DNA of 64,000 nt from Streptomyces tirandamycinicus. GTDB lineage: Bacteria > Actinomycetota > Actinomycetes > Streptomycetales > Streptomycetaceae. Each line of letters opens with the position of its first letter. Position 1 is the first letter of the stretch. Of the stretch, positions 61,302-64,000 are shown piece by piece. The stretch is from positions 4,723,001 through 4,787,000 of the forward strand of contig NZ_CP029188.1 in assembly GCF_003097515.1 (NCBI RefSeq), written 5' to 3'. Under the pieces are notes generated by a model. That model did no database searches. It worked only from the letters and a program-made list of their open reading frames with translations, and was not told the origin of the DNA. The position numbers and the translations under genes were made by a program.

Positions 61302-62622
61302 TCAGACGGAGGCGGAGGCGGGCCTCGGTCCCGGCGGGCGGAAGCCCGGAGGACCGCGCCACGCCGCCCCCCGGAAGAGACTGCTCACGAAGCTCCAGAT
61401 ACCCGCCGGCAAGGCGATGGCCATCGCCGCCATGCCGACCGCGGTCTTCGTGGGCATGGGCCTGACGCCGAAGCTGGCGCTGGCCGACGACAAGCAGGAG
61501 TTCCCGTTCGCCCCCGGCCCGTGCGTGACCCGCTCGGACGAACCGGAGGAGCCGGAGGCGTCGCCGTCCGCCTCTCAGTCGGAGCAGCCGTCCGAGCAGG
61601 AGACGGACAAGCCCGAGCCGTCCCCGAGCGGTTCCGCCGACGAGCGGACCGATGAGCCGGAGCCCGGCGGGAGCCCTTCCGCCTCCGCGCCCGGCCGCAC
61701 CGACGACCCGCCCGCGCAGGGCGACCCGTCCCCGGCACCCACCCCGAGCGAGTCCGAGACCCGGAACCCGCTCGACCCGCTGGGCGTCGGCGACGCCGTC
61801 AAGGACCTCCTCGACGGCCCCGACGAGGAGCGGGAGACCACCCCGGCGGCGAGCGAGACCACCGCGTCCGCCGAGGAGCAGCCGAAGGCGCCCGAGGAGC
61901 CGTCGAAGTCGGCCGAAGGCGCCGCCTCGAAGCCCTTGGACGAGCTGTCCGAGAAGCCCGCCGACCTGGTCGAGGATGTGGCGGACGCGGCCGACGAGGC
62001 CGTGGACAGGACCAAGGAAGCCATCAGGGACGCCGCCGAGCAGGCCGGCGCCGAGGTGGAGGAACTGGACGACAAGGTCAAGGGTCTCGACCCGGTCGAG
62101 GACGAGGACATCCCCGAGGGCGCCGACGGCAAGCCCCGCTTCCCGTGCCCGACCGCCGACCCGGAGGCACTCGCCAACGCCAAGGCGGAGCCCGGCATCC
62201 CGGCGCTCCCCGACGAGCCGTGGGTGCTGCAGAGCTCCCGGCTCACCCTGACGGGGCTCGACTACAAGGGCATCGTCGAGGTGCGGACCGGCAGCGGCAA
62301 GATCAAGAAGGTGCTGAAGTTCACCGCGTCGGGCGTGGACATCAAGGACCTCCACCAGCTGGTGCAGGGTCCCAACGGCACCACCACCCACGTCCAGGCG
62401 CAGCGCGGCTCAACCTCCACCATCCGCAACGGCACGGTGACCATGTACACGGAGGAGCTGAAGGGCAACCTCTTCGGCATCATCCCCGTCACGTTCAGCC
62501 CGAAGACCCCACCGCCGCTGAACGTCCCGTTCGCCATGTTCACCGACGTGAAGGTGACCCAGGCCGGCCAGTTCGGCGGCACACTGACCGTGCCGGGCCT
62601 GCACAACTACATCACCGACTAG
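61291..62622 (+). CDS. Large exported protein with acidic Pro/Ser/Glu region and DUF6230-like C-terminal domain
   Basis: A 443-residue protein from GTG with GGGGGGAGG upstream. A basic N-terminus and hydrophobic segment (AMAIAAMPTAVFVGMGLTP, about 42-60) end near ALADD, like an export signal with a long n-region. Residues 75-285 are disordered (Glu, Pro, Ser, Ala, Thr), including an apolipoprotein-like helical stretch (DAADEAVDRTKEAIRDAAEQ). The C-terminal 150 residues are beta-rich and end with TVPGLHNYITD. Database entries of this type are sometimes called HypF, which the sequence does not support. Confidence 0.82.
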   Translation: MRGDQTEAEAGLGPGGRKPGGPRHAAPRKRLLTKLQIPAGKAMAIAAMPTAVFVGMGLTPKLALADDKQEFPFAPGPCVTRSDEPEEPEASPSASQSEQPSEQETDKPEPSPSGSADERTDEPEPGGSPSASAPGRTDDPPAQGDPSPAPTPSESETRNPLDPLGVGDAVKDLLDGPDEERETTPAASETTASAEEQPKAPEEPSKSAEGAASKPLDELSEKPADLVEDVADAADEAVDRTKEAIRDAAEQAGAEVEELDDKVKGLDPVEDEDIPEGADGKPRFPCPTADPEALANAKAEPGIPALPDEPWVLQSSRLTLTGLDYKGIVEVRTGSGKIKKVLKFTASGVDIKDLHQLVQGPNGTTTHVQAQRGSTSTIRNGTVTMYTEELKGNLFGIIPVTFSPKTPPPLNVPFAMFTDVKVTQAGQFGGTLTVPGLHNYITD

Positions 62623-62657
62623 AACGCCACCCGATTCTTCCGGGAGCCGCGGAAGAA

Positions 62658-62697
62658 GGCTGCGGGCCGCGCCCTCGCGGGGGCGCGGCCCGCAGCC
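62658..62697 (+). terminator. Terminator of the DUF6230 operon
   Basis: A perfect 17-bp stem, GGCTGCGGGCCGCGCCC / GGGCGCGGCCCGCAGCC, with a six-base loop, 35 bases after the stop codon. Confidence 0.9.
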
Positions 62698-62709
62698 GTT
62701 CAGCAGCCC

Positions 62710-62828
62710 GCCGACACGGTGCGGGACCACCGGCGTGACGCCTACGACGTCGATCACCTCGGCCCGACGACGGTGCGCTGATCGTGGACGAGACCCGCTT
62801 CGTGAAGAAGGGCCGGGCTACGCCGGCC
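62710..62828 (+). pseudogene. Remnant of an IS701-type transposase
   Basis: Reading from 62710 gives ADTVRDHRRDAYDVDHLGP. Shifting back one base at 62766 gives DDGALIVDETRFVKKGRATP. Joined, these match by memory the conserved block of IS701-family transposases (VRDxLRxYVVxHLGxxDxVLIVDETGxxKKG) that contains a catalytic Asp. About 40 codons remain, with one frameshift; both ends are lost, and it lies between two terminators. Confidence 0.6.
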
Positions 62829-62841
62829 GGCCCGGACCCCG

Positions 62842-62887
62842 ACGCCTGTGGGCCGCGCCCCCTCGCGGGAGTGCGGCCCACAGGCGT
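62842..62887 (-). terminator. Terminator of pyk
   Basis: ACGCCTGTGGGCCGC and GCGGCCCACAGGCGT form a perfect 15-bp stem around a 16-base loop, 17 bases beyond the pyk stop. Confidence 0.8.
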
Positions 62888-62903
62888 GAGTGGTCGGGCC
62901 CGG

Positions 62904-64000
<1,097 letters not shown>

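Overview
The window is a piece of a Streptomyces-type linear chromosome. Evidence: very high GC content, GTG and TTG starts, purine-rich Shine-Dalgarno sites, and a gene order (rho, LCP protein, rpmE, prfA, prmC, YrdC protein, phosphatase-like protein, glyA, WecA-like protein, atpIBEFHAGDC ... nucS ... filP, scy ... meaB ... absC ... icmA ... pyk) that, as I remember it, follows the S. coelicolor core block around SCO5357-SCO5423. No rRNA, tRNA, CRISPR array, prophage or intact insertion sequence was seen. Accessory DNA is limited to short repeats, a possible small inverted-repeat element, a transposase remnant and a few lineage-variable secreted proteins.

Layout. 1-11.5 kb: end of rho, a secreted S1 protease with FG-GAP repeats, an LCP cell-wall ligase, then a translation cluster (L31 with a sigma-R-type promoter, RF1, RF1 methylase, threonylcarbamoyl-AMP synthase), a phosphatase-like protein lacking its nucleophile, SHMT and an envelope phosphoglycosyltransferase, with a small secreted protein on the opposite strand. 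12-19.9 kb: the complete F1Fo ATP synthase operon. 20-26.3 kb: DUF2550 and membrane proteins, a chitinase with a classical chitinase promoter/operator, and a NarL-type two-component pair. 26.5-35.4 kb: cobalamin adenosyltransferase, 3-hydroxyacyl-CoA dehydrogenase, STAS protein, a large membrane-anchored STAND-like ATPase, NucS, an LLM oxidoreductase and small conserved proteins.

35.4-44.6 kb: two tandem ABC transporter pairs, followed by the polar-growth coiled-coil proteins FilP and Scy. 44.7-47.5 kb: methylmalonyl-CoA epimerase diverging from thiolase-meaB. 47.8-55.5 kb: PepSY protein diverging from an OmpR-type two-component system, the MarR regulator AbsC, three consecutive AIM24-family genes, two DUF3817 proteins, a thiamine-binding-type small protein and a second MarR. 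55.5-64 kb: isobutyryl-CoA mutase large subunit, TetR regulator, thioredoxin-TPR protein, a DUF6230/DUF6114/secreted-protein operon, a degraded transposase and the 3' part of pyruvate kinase.

Two themes recur. First, adenosylcobalamin and short-chain acyl-CoA metabolism: adenosyltransferase, epimerase, MeaB, thiolase, hydroxyacyl-CoA dehydrogenase and IcmA lie within about 30 kb. Second, cell envelope and growth zone: LCP, WecA-like, FilP/Scy, and secreted or membrane operons. Several intergenic regions carry precise palindromes or direct repeats overlapping promoter-like sequences (chitinase, icmA, thiolase, TetR, OmpR regulator, DUF6230 operon); these are the best experimental entry points.
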